From: Candidatus Kosakonia sp. 282A-S69
GTDB taxonomy: Bacteria; Pseudomonadota; Gammaproteobacteria; Enterobacterales; Enterobacteriaceae
Assembly: GCF_029433855.1 (NCBI RefSeq)
Contig: NZ_JAROAU010000003.1
Coordinates: forward strand, 2,143,570-2,207,569
Direction of reading: 5' to 3'
Length of the DNA stretch: 64,000 bases
Shown here: positions 42,707 to 51,793 of the stretch, in pieces
Position numbering within the stretch: position 1 is the stretch's first letter
Layout: each line of letters opens with the position of its first letter
Notes under the pieces: model-generated
The model's database searches: none
What the model was told of the DNA's origin: nothing
What the model saw: the letters and a program-made list of their open reading frames with translations, nothing else
Program-made: the position numbers and the translations under genes

Positions 42707-44659
42707 TTACTCTGCCTGTCGCGAACTCAGTGAAAAGGGGGACGGCCATGCCGGCAGGCTGGTGAGCGCCTGCATCAGCGGCGGGCCGTAGGGGTTTGCC
42801 GCATCGGCGCGAAGTGCCACCAGGGTCGGTTTCGGCTGCGCCTGGTCGATAGCCGTAGCGTAGGCCTCAATATACTCGGCGCAGCGGGGCAAAAAGGGAT
42901 CGTCCACCGCAGCATACAACCGATAACCTTCACTCAGGCGCACAAGCTCCTGCGCGCTGGCAAACGTCTCGCCGCGCGGCCAGCTTTTCGCTTCTGCATG
43001 GGGATGCGCCCAGGTGTTGAGCGGCTCGGCGGCAACGCGGTTGAGCAGTGCATCACTCTCGGTCAGGCTGGCAAAGAGCGCCGGGATGCTGGAATCCCGA
43101 TCTTTTGCCCGCAGCAGCCCGGCAATGCGCCGGTAGAGGCGCGCGAGACTGGCTTTAAGTTGCGGCGCTTCGCTGTCCGGCCATAAATAGAGATGGACAA
43201 GCGACGAGACCAGCACGCCGAGCAGAATGCCAATCACCCGATCGCGAAGCTCGGTTAAGTTGGTCAGCGGGCCAAACCAGCTTAAAAAGGCCAGCGCAAA
43301 GGTAAAACCCAGCTGAATACCGGCATAGGCAATGCGCTCTGACCCACCCGCCAGCCAGGCGGCCAGCGCCATTACCGGCAGCGCCATCGCCAGCAGGCCG
43401 ACCAGCGACTCCGTCCAGGGTTGAATAAAGAGAATCAGCAGCAGCGCCAGCAGGGTCGCCAGCAGCGCGCCGCCAATACGCAGCGCGATCTTCTGCATCG
43501 TCGCGCCGAGCCCGGGCTGCGCCACAATCACGCAGCTCAGCATAATGGTGTGAATACCCTGCCAGTCCGTCGCGGTATAAAAGACGTAGCAGAGCAGCGT
43601 GACCAGCACGGTTTTCAGGGTGAAGTGCAGATAGGCCGGGTTACTCCAGGCATCCGGCGGCATTAATGCACTCCTCTCTCCCTCGCCGGGCGGTAGGGCA
43701 ACGGTTTCTCCGCGCTGAAGCGAGGCCAGCAGCGCAGCGATCTCGCGCACAACCACACCCTGCTCACGCTCGATGGACACGGAGACCGGCTGCACAGGCG
43801 GCAGTTTGCCCTGCTCCACCTGCTGTGCCAGCGCGAGCAGCGCATCGGCAAGTGGTCGTCGCGCCACATCGGGGCCACCGGGTTGTAGCAGCGCAATGAG
43901 TTGATAGCTGCGCAGCGTAAACGCCATCACACTCTGCCACTTCTGCTGCTTCTCAGCTATCGCCGTGCTGGAGAGCCGCGCCAGCTTAAAGAGCGTGTGC
44001 AGCTGCGCAACCTGGCGGGCAATGGTGCTGAAGGTGGGGCGGTTCTTTTCGAGGGCGTCAGCATCGGTTTGCGTCAGGCAGGCCGCTGTCTGGCGCAGCA
44101 TCGCGGCGAGCGCGCTTTTGAACTGCCAGCCGGGAAAAGCCTGCGCGAAACAGGCATTAACCAACAGTGTCACCACGATGGCGCTGTTGATGGCCACCCA
44201 CAGCCACAGCAGCAGGCGCACGAGGATCTCGCTCTGCCCGGTCATCGAGGGAAAAGTTTGCGCATAGATCACCGCCAGCGCCACGACAAAAAAGGCCAGC
44301 CCCAGCTTGCCCATAATGCGCATCAGATAGACGGCGAGGGAGAAGAGCAGCACCGAGGCGACAAGACGCACCAGCGGATAGTCATAGGTCCACTTGATAA
44401 TCAGCAGCACGCCGCCCAGCACCAGCGTCACCACCAGGAAAAAAGCGACGCTGACCAGAGAGACCATCACCACGTTGGGCTGGCTGACATAGAAGACCAC
44501 AATCAGGGCTATCGCCAGAAAGGGGATCTGCAGGCTCATAAACAGCGCAATCAGGATCGCGCAGCTGATTGTCATGCGCAGAGTGTAATTCCCCCGCCCC
44601 GGCGTGGCGCGCAGCTCTTTTTGCAGATAGCTCCAGGCGCTCTCCATCGCCATGCTCAC
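42707..44659 (-). CDS. mdtO: FUSC-family inner-membrane efflux protein, MdtO type
   Basis: The inner-membrane part of the pump: a 650-residue fusaric acid resistance (FUSC/AaeB) protein with two blocks of hydrophobic segments (about 29-175 and 360-500) and a soluble domain after each. VFYTATDWQGIHTIMLSCVI is shared with E. coli MdtO, which is about 30 residues longer. The start is GTG at 44659, overlapping the mdtN stop (GTGA), so translation is coupled. Substrates of the E. coli pump include sulfonamides and dyes; here they are unknown. Confidence 0.87.
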   Translation of the reverse strand: MSMAMESAWSYLQKELRATPGRGNYTLRMTISCAILIALFMSLQIPFLAIALIVVFYVSQPNVVMVSLVSVAFFLVVTLVLGGVLLIIKWTYDYPLVRLVASVLLFSLAVYLMRIMGKLGLAFFVVALAVIYAQTFPSMTGQSEILVRLLLWLWVAINSAIVVTLLVNACFAQAFPGWQFKSALAAMLRQTAACLTQTDADALEKNRPTFSTIARQVAQLHTLFKLARLSSTAIAEKQQKWQSVMAFTLRSYQLIALLQPGGPDVARRPLADALLALAQQVEQGKLPPVQPVSVSIEREQGVVVREIAALLASLQRGETVALPPGEGERSALMPPDAWSNPAYLHFTLKTVLVTLLCYVFYTATDWQGIHTIMLSCVIVAQPGLGATMQKIALRIGGALLATLLALLLILFIQPWTESLVGLLAMALPVMALAAWLAGGSERIAYAGIQLGFTFALAFLSWFGPLTNLTELRDRVIGILLGVLVSSLVHLYLWPDSEAPQLKASLARLYRRIAGLLRAKDRDSSIPALFASLTESDALLNRVAAEPLNTWAHPHAEAKSWPRGETFASAQELVRLSEGYRLYAAVDDPFLPRCAEYIEAYATAIDQAQPKPTLVALRADAANPYGPPLMQALTSLPAWPSPFSLSSRQAE

Positions 44660-45684
44660 TGCGGCTTGAGGGTAACGCTTGCGGAGGCACCCATACGGAA
44701 CAGCGCCGGATCGGGGTGCTCAACGGCGATTTTCACCGGGAAGCGCTGCGAAACATGCACCCAGTTAATACTTTTCGGCACGATCGGTAAGCCGCCAATC
44801 ACCGTTCCGCCCTCCGGCAGCACGCCAAATCCGATCGACTCGACCCGACCGCTAAAGCGCTGGCTGTGGTCGGTCATCACGGTGATCTCAGCCGGAGTGC
44901 CGGCGCGGATGCCCTGCAGATCGGTTTCGCGGAAATTGGCCACCACATACCAGCGGTCGTCATCCATCAGCGTAAAGACCGGTTTTAATGCCGAGGCGTA
45001 CTGGCCAACCGTGGTTTTCAGCGCCACTACCACACCGTTAAAGGGCGCGCGCACCTCCGTAAACTCCAGATGCAGCTCCGCCAGCGCAATCTGCGCCAGC
45101 ACCCCTTCCCGCTGAGCCACCATCGCGTCGACGCCGAGCACGGCTGAAGCGGCCTGGCTGGCCTGAAGTTGGATCGCGGCCAGCTCGGAGCGGGCGGCTT
45201 TCTCCGCCGTGCGCGCCTGATCCAGCTCCTCCTGCGAAGCAAACCCTTGCGGTACCAGCGGCTCCAGGCGGCTGCGCGTCGAGCGAGTCTGATCGACCAG
45301 CGCCTGCGAGCGCGCCACCGCGGCGGCAACAGACTGCGCGTTATACTCCTGCGCTTTAATGGTGCGCCCGGTCAGGGTGATTTGCGCGTCGAGCGCCGCC
45401 AGCCGGGATTTCGCATCCGCCAGCATCGCCTGGTAAGGGCGCGGATCGATACGGAACAGCAGATCGCCTTTTTTCACCCGCTGGTTGTCGCGCACGGGCA
45501 TCTCGACGATGCGGCCAGTCACTTCCGGGACGACGTCAATCGTATCGGTGTAAACATAGGCATCGTTGGTTTGCGGAGAAGTCTGCAGATGCCAGATCAC
45601 CGCAATCAGCGCCACGATAGCGCCAATCACGATGAGCAGCAACGGCCACTTTTTCCGTAACAACGTTGAGCTGGAATCAGTCAT
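44656..45684 (-). CDS. mdtN: periplasmic adaptor protein, MdtN type (HlyD family)
   Basis: The membrane-fusion adaptor. The 342-residue protein has an N-terminal membrane anchor (about 14-32), a lipoyl-like half (TDTIDVVPEVTGRIVEMPV), a coiled-coil hairpin (about 95-210) and the second lipoyl half (VRAPFNGVVVALK). It matches E. coli MdtN (343 residues), including RINWVHV-like SINWVHVSQRFPVKI near the end. Confidence 0.92.
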   Translation of the reverse strand: MTDSSSTLLRKKWPLLLIVIGAIVALIAVIWHLQTSPQTNDAYVYTDTIDVVPEVTGRIVEMPVRDNQRVKKGDLLFRIDPRPYQAMLADAKSRLAALDAQITLTGRTIKAQEYNAQSVAAAVARSQALVDQTRSTRSRLEPLVPQGFASQEELDQARTAEKAARSELAAIQLQASQAASAVLGVDAMVAQREGVLAQIALAELHLEFTEVRAPFNGVVVALKTTVGQYASALKPVFTLMDDDRWYVVANFRETDLQGIRAGTPAEITVMTDHSQRFSGRVESIGFGVLPEGGTVIGGLPIVPKSINWVHVSQRFPVKIAVEHPDPALFRMGASASVTLKPQ

Positions 45685-45696
45685 AGGCCTTCATAT

Positions 45697-45969
45697 CTAA
45701 AAAAACAGGAACCAGAAAAGCGCGGCAAAGAGAAACAGCAGAGCCAGATAGCTTATAACCAGCGGCGAAAAACGCGCCTGCCAGCCTTTACGCACAATAA
45801 GCAAATGGCACGGAATGAGTAGCAGCGCCGCGGCGAGAAAACAGAAGAACCAGGCGGGAAATGAGGCGCCAAGCACAGGGATAGCGGGCGGCAAGGCGCA
45901 GCCAGGGAGTAAGCAGCAGGGTATGAGCGCAGCCCCGCGCAAAGATTTTGCGATCCCTTTCACAGCCAT
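45697..45969 (-). CDS. ytcA: small membrane lipoprotein YtcA
   Basis: A 90-residue protein with a lipobox-like LLPGC near residue 24 and two hydrophobic segments. The CALPPAIPVLGASFPAWFFC region matches E. coli YtcA, which also precedes mdtN. Function unknown; the constant pairing suggests it belongs to the pump, like the small DUF1656 partners of AaeB systems. It is the first gene of the operon, with 256 bp of control DNA upstream. Confidence 0.85.
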   Translation of the reverse strand: MAVKGIAKSLRGAALIPCCLLPGCALPPAIPVLGASFPAWFFCFLAAALLLIPCHLLIVRKGWQARFSPLVISYLALLFLFAALFWFLFF

Positions 45970-46113
45970 GCTCCTGCGCGCGAAATCATCATCACTGACA
46001 CCTTCTCTCCATCTTTTAGATAAATACTGCGCTAACGACGCGTGCGGTACACTCTACTCAGAATAGGTGCAACTTTTGCACGCGGTGATTATAAACTGCT
46101 GCGCCATAAAATA

Positions 46114-46127
46114 TAACGTTGACGTTA
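46114..46127. promoter_or_regulatory. TAACGT dyad upstream of the efflux operon
   Basis: TAACGT and ACGTTA flank TG, a perfect palindrome 145 bp upstream of ytcA. The same half-sites recur upstream of the amidohydrolase (47341). It may bind the LysR regulator encoded between them. Confidence 0.5.
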
Positions 46128-46225
46128 CATTTCCGTTTTTTTGCATAAACGTCAGGCAAATCTCATAAGCAGAATGCGCTTTCGTGCAGAATCATCTGCC
46201 TGACGGCAGAGTAGCCCCTGCACGC

Positions 46226-47140
46226 TTAGCGATAACCAAACCACTCTTTTAAATTGCTCACAATCAGCGAACGAAGCGCGGCGTCATCCTCGTTTTCGCG
46301 CCAGAATAACATCAGCGAGTGCAGGTTATTAAATTCATCATTGTTGACATCAAGTGCGACTACCCGCTTCGCCAACAGCTCAGGCCGCGCAATATGATCC
46401 GGTACGCAGGCAATACCGAGCCCCTTTTTCGCCAGCATCACGCTTAATGTGTAATCCGTCACCAGCATCGCCTCTGCCGGGGCGTGCAGCGGATAGCGAT
46501 GGTCATTGTTTTCATCCGGAAAGGCGGGATAAATCAGCGTCTCGCCATCCAGTTGAAAGGCATCAATTTGGCTCTGCTGCGCCAGCCAGTGCTGCGGATG
46601 AGCAATAAGCATGGTTTGCAGATCGCCCACTACACAGCCCTGCAACCCGCAAGGCATAACCGGTAAATGCAGCCCCAGCACATAGTCGACGCGCTTAGCG
46701 CGTAAATTCGCTTCGGTGTCATATACATCGGTATGGATAACGTTGAGCTGTACCTGCGGGTAAGCCACCTTCACGCTAAGCAAAATATCGGCCACCACCT
46801 CTGCCGGGATAAGTTCATTAAAGGCCAGCCGGACTATTTCCGGTTCACGGCGTGTTTGTAACGATAAGGAAAAAGCCTCCAGCCGCTGCCAGCTGTTCAC
46901 CATTGATTTTGCTTTCGGCAGCAGTCGTTTGCCGTTGCTGTTAATTTTGACCACCGATCCATTGCCGCGTGTGTGAAATAGGGTATAGCCGAGAATACCC
47001 TCCAGCTCTTTTATCCAGCGGCTAATTGTTGATTTCGAGCGATTCATTCGTTGCCCCGCCTGCACAAAACTTCCTGTTTCTGCAGCGGCGACAAATGCGC
47101 AGAGTGCTTTATTTTCAATAACCAGATCGGTTTTTTTCAT
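46226..47140 (-). CDS. LysR-family transcriptional regulator
   Basis: A 304-residue LysR protein: helix-turn-helix at about 12-65 (AAAETGSFVQAGQRMNRSKS; STISRWIKELE) and a C-terminal effector domain. It lies between the efflux operon (same strand, downstream) and the divergent amidohydrolase, so it could control either or both. The coding sequence is more AT-rich than its neighbours, which may indicate transfer. Effector unknown. Confidence 0.87.
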   Translation of the reverse strand: MKKTDLVIENKALCAFVAAAETGSFVQAGQRMNRSKSTISRWIKELEGILGYTLFHTRGNGSVVKINSNGKRLLPKAKSMVNSWQRLEAFSLSLQTRREPEIVRLAFNELIPAEVVADILLSVKVAYPQVQLNVIHTDVYDTEANLRAKRVDYVLGLHLPVMPCGLQGCVVGDLQTMLIAHPQHWLAQQSQIDAFQLDGETLIYPAFPDENNDHRYPLHAPAEAMLVTDYTLSVMLAKKGLGIACVPDHIARPELLAKRVVALDVNNDEFNNLHSLMLFWRENEDDAALRSLIVSNLKEWFGYR

Positions 47141-47340
47141 GCTTTTACGTCCTTACTTCTTTTCATTATTGCGCTGAGCCTGACGCCTGGCGTCCGCTAC
47201 GCATCCTGCAACAACAGGTTTAAGGACTTTATTATTGCAACACATTGATGTGGGTCATTTTTAACCCGCTCTGCCAGACTATTCCAGAGGCACTGTTACA
47301 TGGTAATAAAGATAATTACAAAATGAAAAGGACATAGCCA

Positions 47341-47362
47341 AATAACGTCAAAAGACGTTATT
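47341..47362. promoter_or_regulatory. inverted repeat between LysR gene and amidohydrolase
   Basis: AATAACGTC and GACGTTATT flank AAAA (perfect 9-bp arms). It contains the same TAACGT/ACGTTA halves as the dyad at 46114, with six rather than two bases between them. The 481-bp gap (47141-47621) is otherwise AT-rich and non-coding. Confidence 0.55.
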
Positions 47363-47621
47363 TATTGTCAATAAAACGCATTTATTAAGCTTCAACTGAT
47401 AAGCAAACAAATAACAGTTTAAGAAAGAACTCATGATTTACCTTTGCATAAATGTCACCTGTTGCATAAATGGAACTTTGCGCAGGGAGGAAAGTTTTAT
47501 TATTGCCACAACGCCCCATTTTCGCCGTTATTTTCCCGGCAGCCCATTTGTATCGTTATTCGCTTCTGCTTATTATCGCCGTGAACGTTATTATCCCCGC
47601 CTTTTAAATGGAGAACGCCAT

Positions 47622-49391
47622 ATGGGTTTATTTAAGCCTACGGGTACGCTACAGAAAATTATCAAAGTGAGTCTGTTATCGGCATTAATTAGCACCTCAC
47701 TTAACGCTACGGCGGCAAAAGATGTGCCTAACGATCCCAATGACCGGCCGACGCCTGCCGATATCATTGTTATGAATGCAGATATCCGCACCTCCGATGC
47801 CGCCAAACCGCGCGCTCAGGCGCTGGCGATTAAGGATGGCAAGTTTATCGCGGTGGGCAGCCCGCACTATATTAAGCTGCTGCAAAGCGATAAGACGAAA
47901 GTGATCGATGCCAAGGGTAAAACGGTGATCCCGGGGTTGATTGACGCCCACACGCACCTGATTGCCGGGATCGACCTGATCAACGGCGTCGATCTCTTTG
48001 GCGTCAGTAACAAACAGACGTGGCTGAAGATGATCAAGGAAAAAGTGGATGCGCAGCCGAAAGGCAGTTGGATCTTCGGCGGCCGCTGGGACGCCACTTT
48101 AACCGAGGAAAAAACGCTACCCACTGCGGCCGACCTCGACAAAGTCGCGCCTGATAACCCGGTCGCGCTGGTTGACGTCGACTACCACACCATGTGGCTG
48201 AACAGTAAAGCGCTGGCAGAGCTGGAGATCACCGATAAGACACCCGACCCGGTCGGCGGAACCATCCAGCGCGATAAAAACGGTAAAGCGACCGGCATCC
48301 TGCTGGAGAACGCCCTTGATATCTACAACCGCTCACCAAAAGTGATTGCCGCCCAGGGGGATAAGGCCGAGGGGTTGCGCAAAGTGATGGCGCACTTCAA
48401 CAGCCTTGGGGTCACCGGTGCCCATGATATGTGGACCAACTCGGGCGACATCTATACCGATATGCTGAAAAAAGGCGGCTTCCCGATGCGCATCTGGTAC
48501 GGCTACATGGTTGATACCGGTGAGAAAAACAGCGGTGAAGAGGCGTGGAAAACGCAGGCCGATAAGCAAAAAGAGATGAATGCTTTTGCCGCCGACAAAG
48601 AGAAAGCGATCGGTAAAGGGCCGCAGTTCCGCTATGGCTACCATAAATATTTTATGGATGGCACCCTGATGAACCACACCGCCGCCCTGCATGAGCACTA
48701 CTCCGATCGTCACGATCACTACTTCGGCACCCCGCTCTACACCCAGGAGAAGATGAATGAGATGGTGCAGCGCTCCCATCAATATGGCTTCCCGGTTGCC
48801 GTTCACGCCATTGGCGATAACGCCGTGACCATGGCGCTGGAGGCGTATCGCAACAGCCCGCAGGGCAGGGATAAAATTAACCGTATCGAACATATTGAGC
48901 TGACAAAGTACGCCAACATCGAGAAGTTTGCGCAGAACGGTATTGTGCCGTCGATGCAGCCTGACCATGCCATCGCGCCTAACTTCCTTGAGACGCGTCT
49001 GGGTAACGAGCGCCTGAAGCGCGGTTACGCCTGGCAATCGCTGCTGACCGCGGGTGGGCACCTGGTGTTCGGTAGCGACTGGCCGACGGCAAAAGAGAAC
49101 CCGATGACGCAGCTTGGCGATGCCGTGTTACGCCTTAAAGATGGCAAAGTGTGGTATGGCGAAAACGCCCTCACCTTCGACGAAGCGCTGTATGCCTACA
49201 CCATGGCGCCGGCAAAAATCAGCGGCTGGGATAAAGAGATTGGCTCGATTACTGTCGGTAAGTGGGCTGATTTCGCCATAGTCGATGGCAAAATCAACGA
49301 TCCGGTGCCGCAGGATATCCGTAACTGGAAGATTGCCGAGACATGGTTCGCCGGAGAGAAGGTCTACGATAGCGCGCAGAAAAAATCGTAA
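47622..49391 (+). CDS. exported metal-dependent amidohydrolase, YtcJ/NfdA type
   Basis: A 589-residue amidohydrolase family 3 protein. Residues 1-32 form a signal peptide (SALISTSLNATAA), placing it in the periplasm. Metal ligands His110 and His112 are in GLIDAHTHL; further family motifs are VAVHAIGDNAV, RIEHIELT and VFGSDWPTAKENP. Relatives include N-substituted formamide deformylases; the substrate here is unknown. The ATG at 47622 with GGAGAACGCC is preferred; the frame stays open to 47433, but that part is not signal-like. Divergent from the LysR gene. Confidence 0.87.
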   Translation: MGLFKPTGTLQKIIKVSLLSALISTSLNATAAKDVPNDPNDRPTPADIIVMNADIRTSDAAKPRAQALAIKDGKFIAVGSPHYIKLLQSDKTKVIDAKGKTVIPGLIDAHTHLIAGIDLINGVDLFGVSNKQTWLKMIKEKVDAQPKGSWIFGGRWDATLTEEKTLPTAADLDKVAPDNPVALVDVDYHTMWLNSKALAELEITDKTPDPVGGTIQRDKNGKATGILLENALDIYNRSPKVIAAQGDKAEGLRKVMAHFNSLGVTGAHDMWTNSGDIYTDMLKKGGFPMRIWYGYMVDTGEKNSGEEAWKTQADKQKEMNAFAADKEKAIGKGPQFRYGYHKYFMDGTLMNHTAALHEHYSDRHDHYFGTPLYTQEKMNEMVQRSHQYGFPVAVHAIGDNAVTMALEAYRNSPQGRDKINRIEHIELTKYANIEKFAQNGIVPSMQPDHAIAPNFLETRLGNERLKRGYAWQSLLTAGGHLVFGSDWPTAKENPMTQLGDAVLRLKDGKVWYGENALTFDEALYAYTMAPAKISGWDKEIGSITVGKWADFAIVDGKINDPVPQDIRNWKIAETWFAGEKVYDSAQKKS

Positions 49392-49400
49392 TCCGCCTCG

Positions 49401-49432
49401 CTTCTCACGCGGAGCCTGCTTCGCGTGAGAAG
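49401..49432 (+). terminator. hairpin after amidohydrolase
   Basis: CTTCTCACGCG and CGCGTGAGAAG arms with a 10-nt loop, 9 bp past the stop. It lacks a U-run, so it may be a weak terminator or an mRNA end-protector. Confidence 0.5.
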
Positions 49433-49587
49433 GTCGACAGACCGGGTCAAATTAAGAATTTTCACTTCGGTGTGAGAAGTTGCCAGCCATTCTCGCCACC
49501 GCTCTGCTTGTTTTATCCCCTGCCGTGAAAAAGAATAGTGGTGAGTAATCTCCTTGCGGAACAACCTCTTTTCCAGGATGGAACGCC

Positions 49588-51339
49588 ATGCATATACTTC
49601 TGCTTTGCAGCGCCTTTAATGGCCTGTCACAACGTTTTTTTGTCGAACTCGTCGATGCCGGCCATCAGGTCACCGTAGAGGTGTTTACCGGTGATGAGGC
49701 GCTTGAACAGCGGCTTGAGGCGAGCCGGCCTGATATTATCATCGCCCCGTTTCTGAAACGGGCGATCCCCGAACGCGTCTGGCAAGACTACCGATGTTTT
49801 ATTCTGCACCCCGGCATTGTCGGCGACCGCGGGCCCAGCTCCCTTGACTGGGCGATCCTCGAAGGGTGGCACGAATGGGGGGTGACCCTGCTGGAAGCCA
49901 ATGCGGTGATGGATGCGGGCGACATCTGGGCGACCCGTACCTTCCCCCTCCCGCCGATGGCGAAAAGCCAGATTTATCGCCATCAGGTTACCGATGCTGC
50001 CGTTGCCTGCTTACGGGAACTGATCGCCAGGTTGCAGCGCGGCCAGCAGCATGGCGACCCGCTTGATTATGCCCGCGCCACGACGCGGGGCCGGGAGAGA
50101 GCCGCACTCCCGATGAGCGCGCGCATACTCGACTGGCAGTGCGACCCTACCGACCTGCTGCTGCGCAAAATCCGCGCCAGCGACAGCCTGCCCGGCGCAC
50201 CGGCACAGCTGGCTGGCGTGCCGGTGCGGGTGTTTAATGCCTGGCTGGCAGAGGCTGAAGTCGCCAGCCAGCGCGGGCGTGCGGGGGAGATTTTCGCCCG
50301 CGACGGCGATGCGCTCTGTGTGGCAACACTGGATGGCGCGCTGTGGGTAGGTCACCTGCGCCGTAGTGACAATCATGCCACTGCGCAGGTTAAACTACCC
50401 GCCGCCGTCGCCCTGCGCGACGAACTTGCGGCACGCTCCTCACTACCGCTGCTCGATGCGCAGCACTCTAACAAGCCGCGGCTTGAGATACGCGGGCGTG
50501 TCGCCATTCTGCATTTCCCGCTGCTCAACGGCGCGTTTACCGTCCACGACTCGCAGCGCCTCACCACGCTCTTTACACGTGCCGCAGCCGAACGCAACGT
50601 GGACGCCATTGTGCTGGCCGGTGGGGATGATTTCTGGTCAAACGGTATTGAGCTTAATTCCATTCATGTGGCCGAAAACCCTGCCGAAGAGGGGTGGGCG
50701 TCGATCAATGCGATCGATGACTTTGCCGAAGCGATCCTCACCTGTCGTGGCAAGCTGGTGGTAAGCGCGGTCAATGCCAATGCCGGCGCGGGCGGCGCGA
50801 TGCTGATGCTGGCGGCCGATCGGGTCTTTATGCGGGCGGGCGTAGTGATTAATCCGCATTACAAAACCATGGGGTTGCACGGGTCGGAGTTCTGGACCTT
50901 AACGCTACCGTGGCGCGCGGATGCTGAGGCGGCGGTGGCACTGAGTGAGAATTGCCTGCCAGTCAGCGCCAGGCAGGCGGCGGCACTCGGTCTTGTCGAC
51001 TCGGTACTCGATGTCTCACGCGAGGCGTTTCTTGAGACGGTAGTAAGCCAAATCAGTGCGCTTATTGCGCCTGCCGCCCTGCCCGATACGCTCAAGGCAA
51101 AAGCGCGCGCGCAGGAGGAGATGCGCGATGGACGACCGCTTGATGAGTATCGCCGGGAGGAGCTTGGCAGGATGAGAGGCAACTTCTTTGCGGACGATCT
51201 GCACTTCTCCTCACGCCGTACGGCCTTTGTGATGAAGCAGCCGCCCTGTAAAACACCGGAACATTTGCAGCGTCATAACGCCGCTGTGGCAGCGAGCATG
51301 GCAGAGGAGCAACGCGATAAAAGTGAGGCGGAAGTTTGA
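49588..51339 (+). CDS. hypX: HypX/HoxX-type hydrogenase maturation protein (formyltransferase-hydratase fusion)
   Basis: A 583-residue two-domain protein. Residues 1-270 form a formyltransferase-like domain (LHPGIVGDRGPSS at 73-85, VMDAGD at 108). Residues 300-550 form an enoyl-CoA hydratase-like domain (LAGGDDFWSNGIELN at 343; NANAGAGGAMLMLAAD at 397). In aerobic hydrogen users such as Ralstonia and Aquifex, this enzyme turns formyl-tetrahydrofolate into CO for the NiFe active site. No hydrogenase gene lies in the window, so it is an orphan here. It follows the amidohydrolase on the same strand and precedes msyB. Confidence 0.85.
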   Translation: MHILLLCSAFNGLSQRFFVELVDAGHQVTVEVFTGDEALEQRLEASRPDIIIAPFLKRAIPERVWQDYRCFILHPGIVGDRGPSSLDWAILEGWHEWGVTLLEANAVMDAGDIWATRTFPLPPMAKSQIYRHQVTDAAVACLRELIARLQRGQQHGDPLDYARATTRGRERAALPMSARILDWQCDPTDLLLRKIRASDSLPGAPAQLAGVPVRVFNAWLAEAEVASQRGRAGEIFARDGDALCVATLDGALWVGHLRRSDNHATAQVKLPAAVALRDELAARSSLPLLDAQHSNKPRLEIRGRVAILHFPLLNGAFTVHDSQRLTTLFTRAAAERNVDAIVLAGGDDFWSNGIELNSIHVAENPAEEGWASINAIDDFAEAILTCRGKLVVSAVNANAGAGGAMLMLAADRVFMRAGVVINPHYKTMGLHGSEFWTLTLPWRADAEAAVALSENCLPVSARQAAALGLVDSVLDVSREAFLETVVSQISALIAPAALPDTLKAKARAQEEMRDGRPLDEYRREELGRMRGNFFADDLHFSSRRTAFVMKQPPCKTPEHLQRHNAAVAASMAEEQRDKSEAEV

Positions 51340-51403
51340 CGCTGGCATCACCAGCGACTATAGATTTCTGCATGACCTGAACCGTTATCAAGGAGCGTTT
51401 TAC

Positions 51404-51793
51404 ATGGCTGATTCTGAACTGAACTATTACACAACCCTGGCCGAAGCCATTGACGCGGCGCGCGAAGCGTTTATCGCTAATAACCCCGATGTCGATGAAG
51501 ATGACCTCAATGTGCAACAGTTCAATGTCCAGAAGTATGTGCTGCAGGATGGCGATATCGTCTGGCAGGCAGAATTTTTTGCCGACGAAGAGCAGCCGGG
51601 CGAATGCCTGCCGATGTACAGCGGCGAAGCAGCACAGAGCGTCTTTGATGGCGACTTTGACGAGATTGAGATCCGTCAGGAGTGGTTAGAAGAGAACACC
51701 CTGCACGAGTGGGATGAGGGCGAATTTCAGCTCGAGCCGCCGCTGGACACCGAAGAGGGTCACGCGGCGGCAGATGAGTGGGACGAGCGTTAA
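51404..51793 (+). CDS. msyB: acidic protein MsyB
   Basis: MsyB is a very acidic protein found as a multicopy suppressor of secretion defects (secY, secA) in E. coli; its function is unclear. The 129-residue protein shares QKYVLQDGDIVWQAEFFADE and the C-terminal run ending AAADEWDER. The start at 51404 has AAGGAGCG upstream. It diverges in sense from, and converges on, yceK. Confidence 0.94.
   Translation: MADSELNYYTTLAEAIDAAREAFIANNPDVDEDDLNVQQFNVQKYVLQDGDIVWQAEFFADEEQPGECLPMYSGEAAQSVFDGDFDEIEIRQEWLEENTLHEWDEGEFQLEPPLDTEEGHAAADEWDER

Noticed and set aside
43901-45115. 404-codon frame antisense to mdtO and mdtN
   Set aside because: His/Gln/Arg-rich composition and full overlap with two well-supported coupled genes.
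47433-47621. 63-codon N-terminal extension of the amidohydrolase
   Set aside because: The extension is Arg/Tyr/Cys-rich and not signal-like; the ATG at 47622 has a good ribosome site and is followed by a normal signal peptide.
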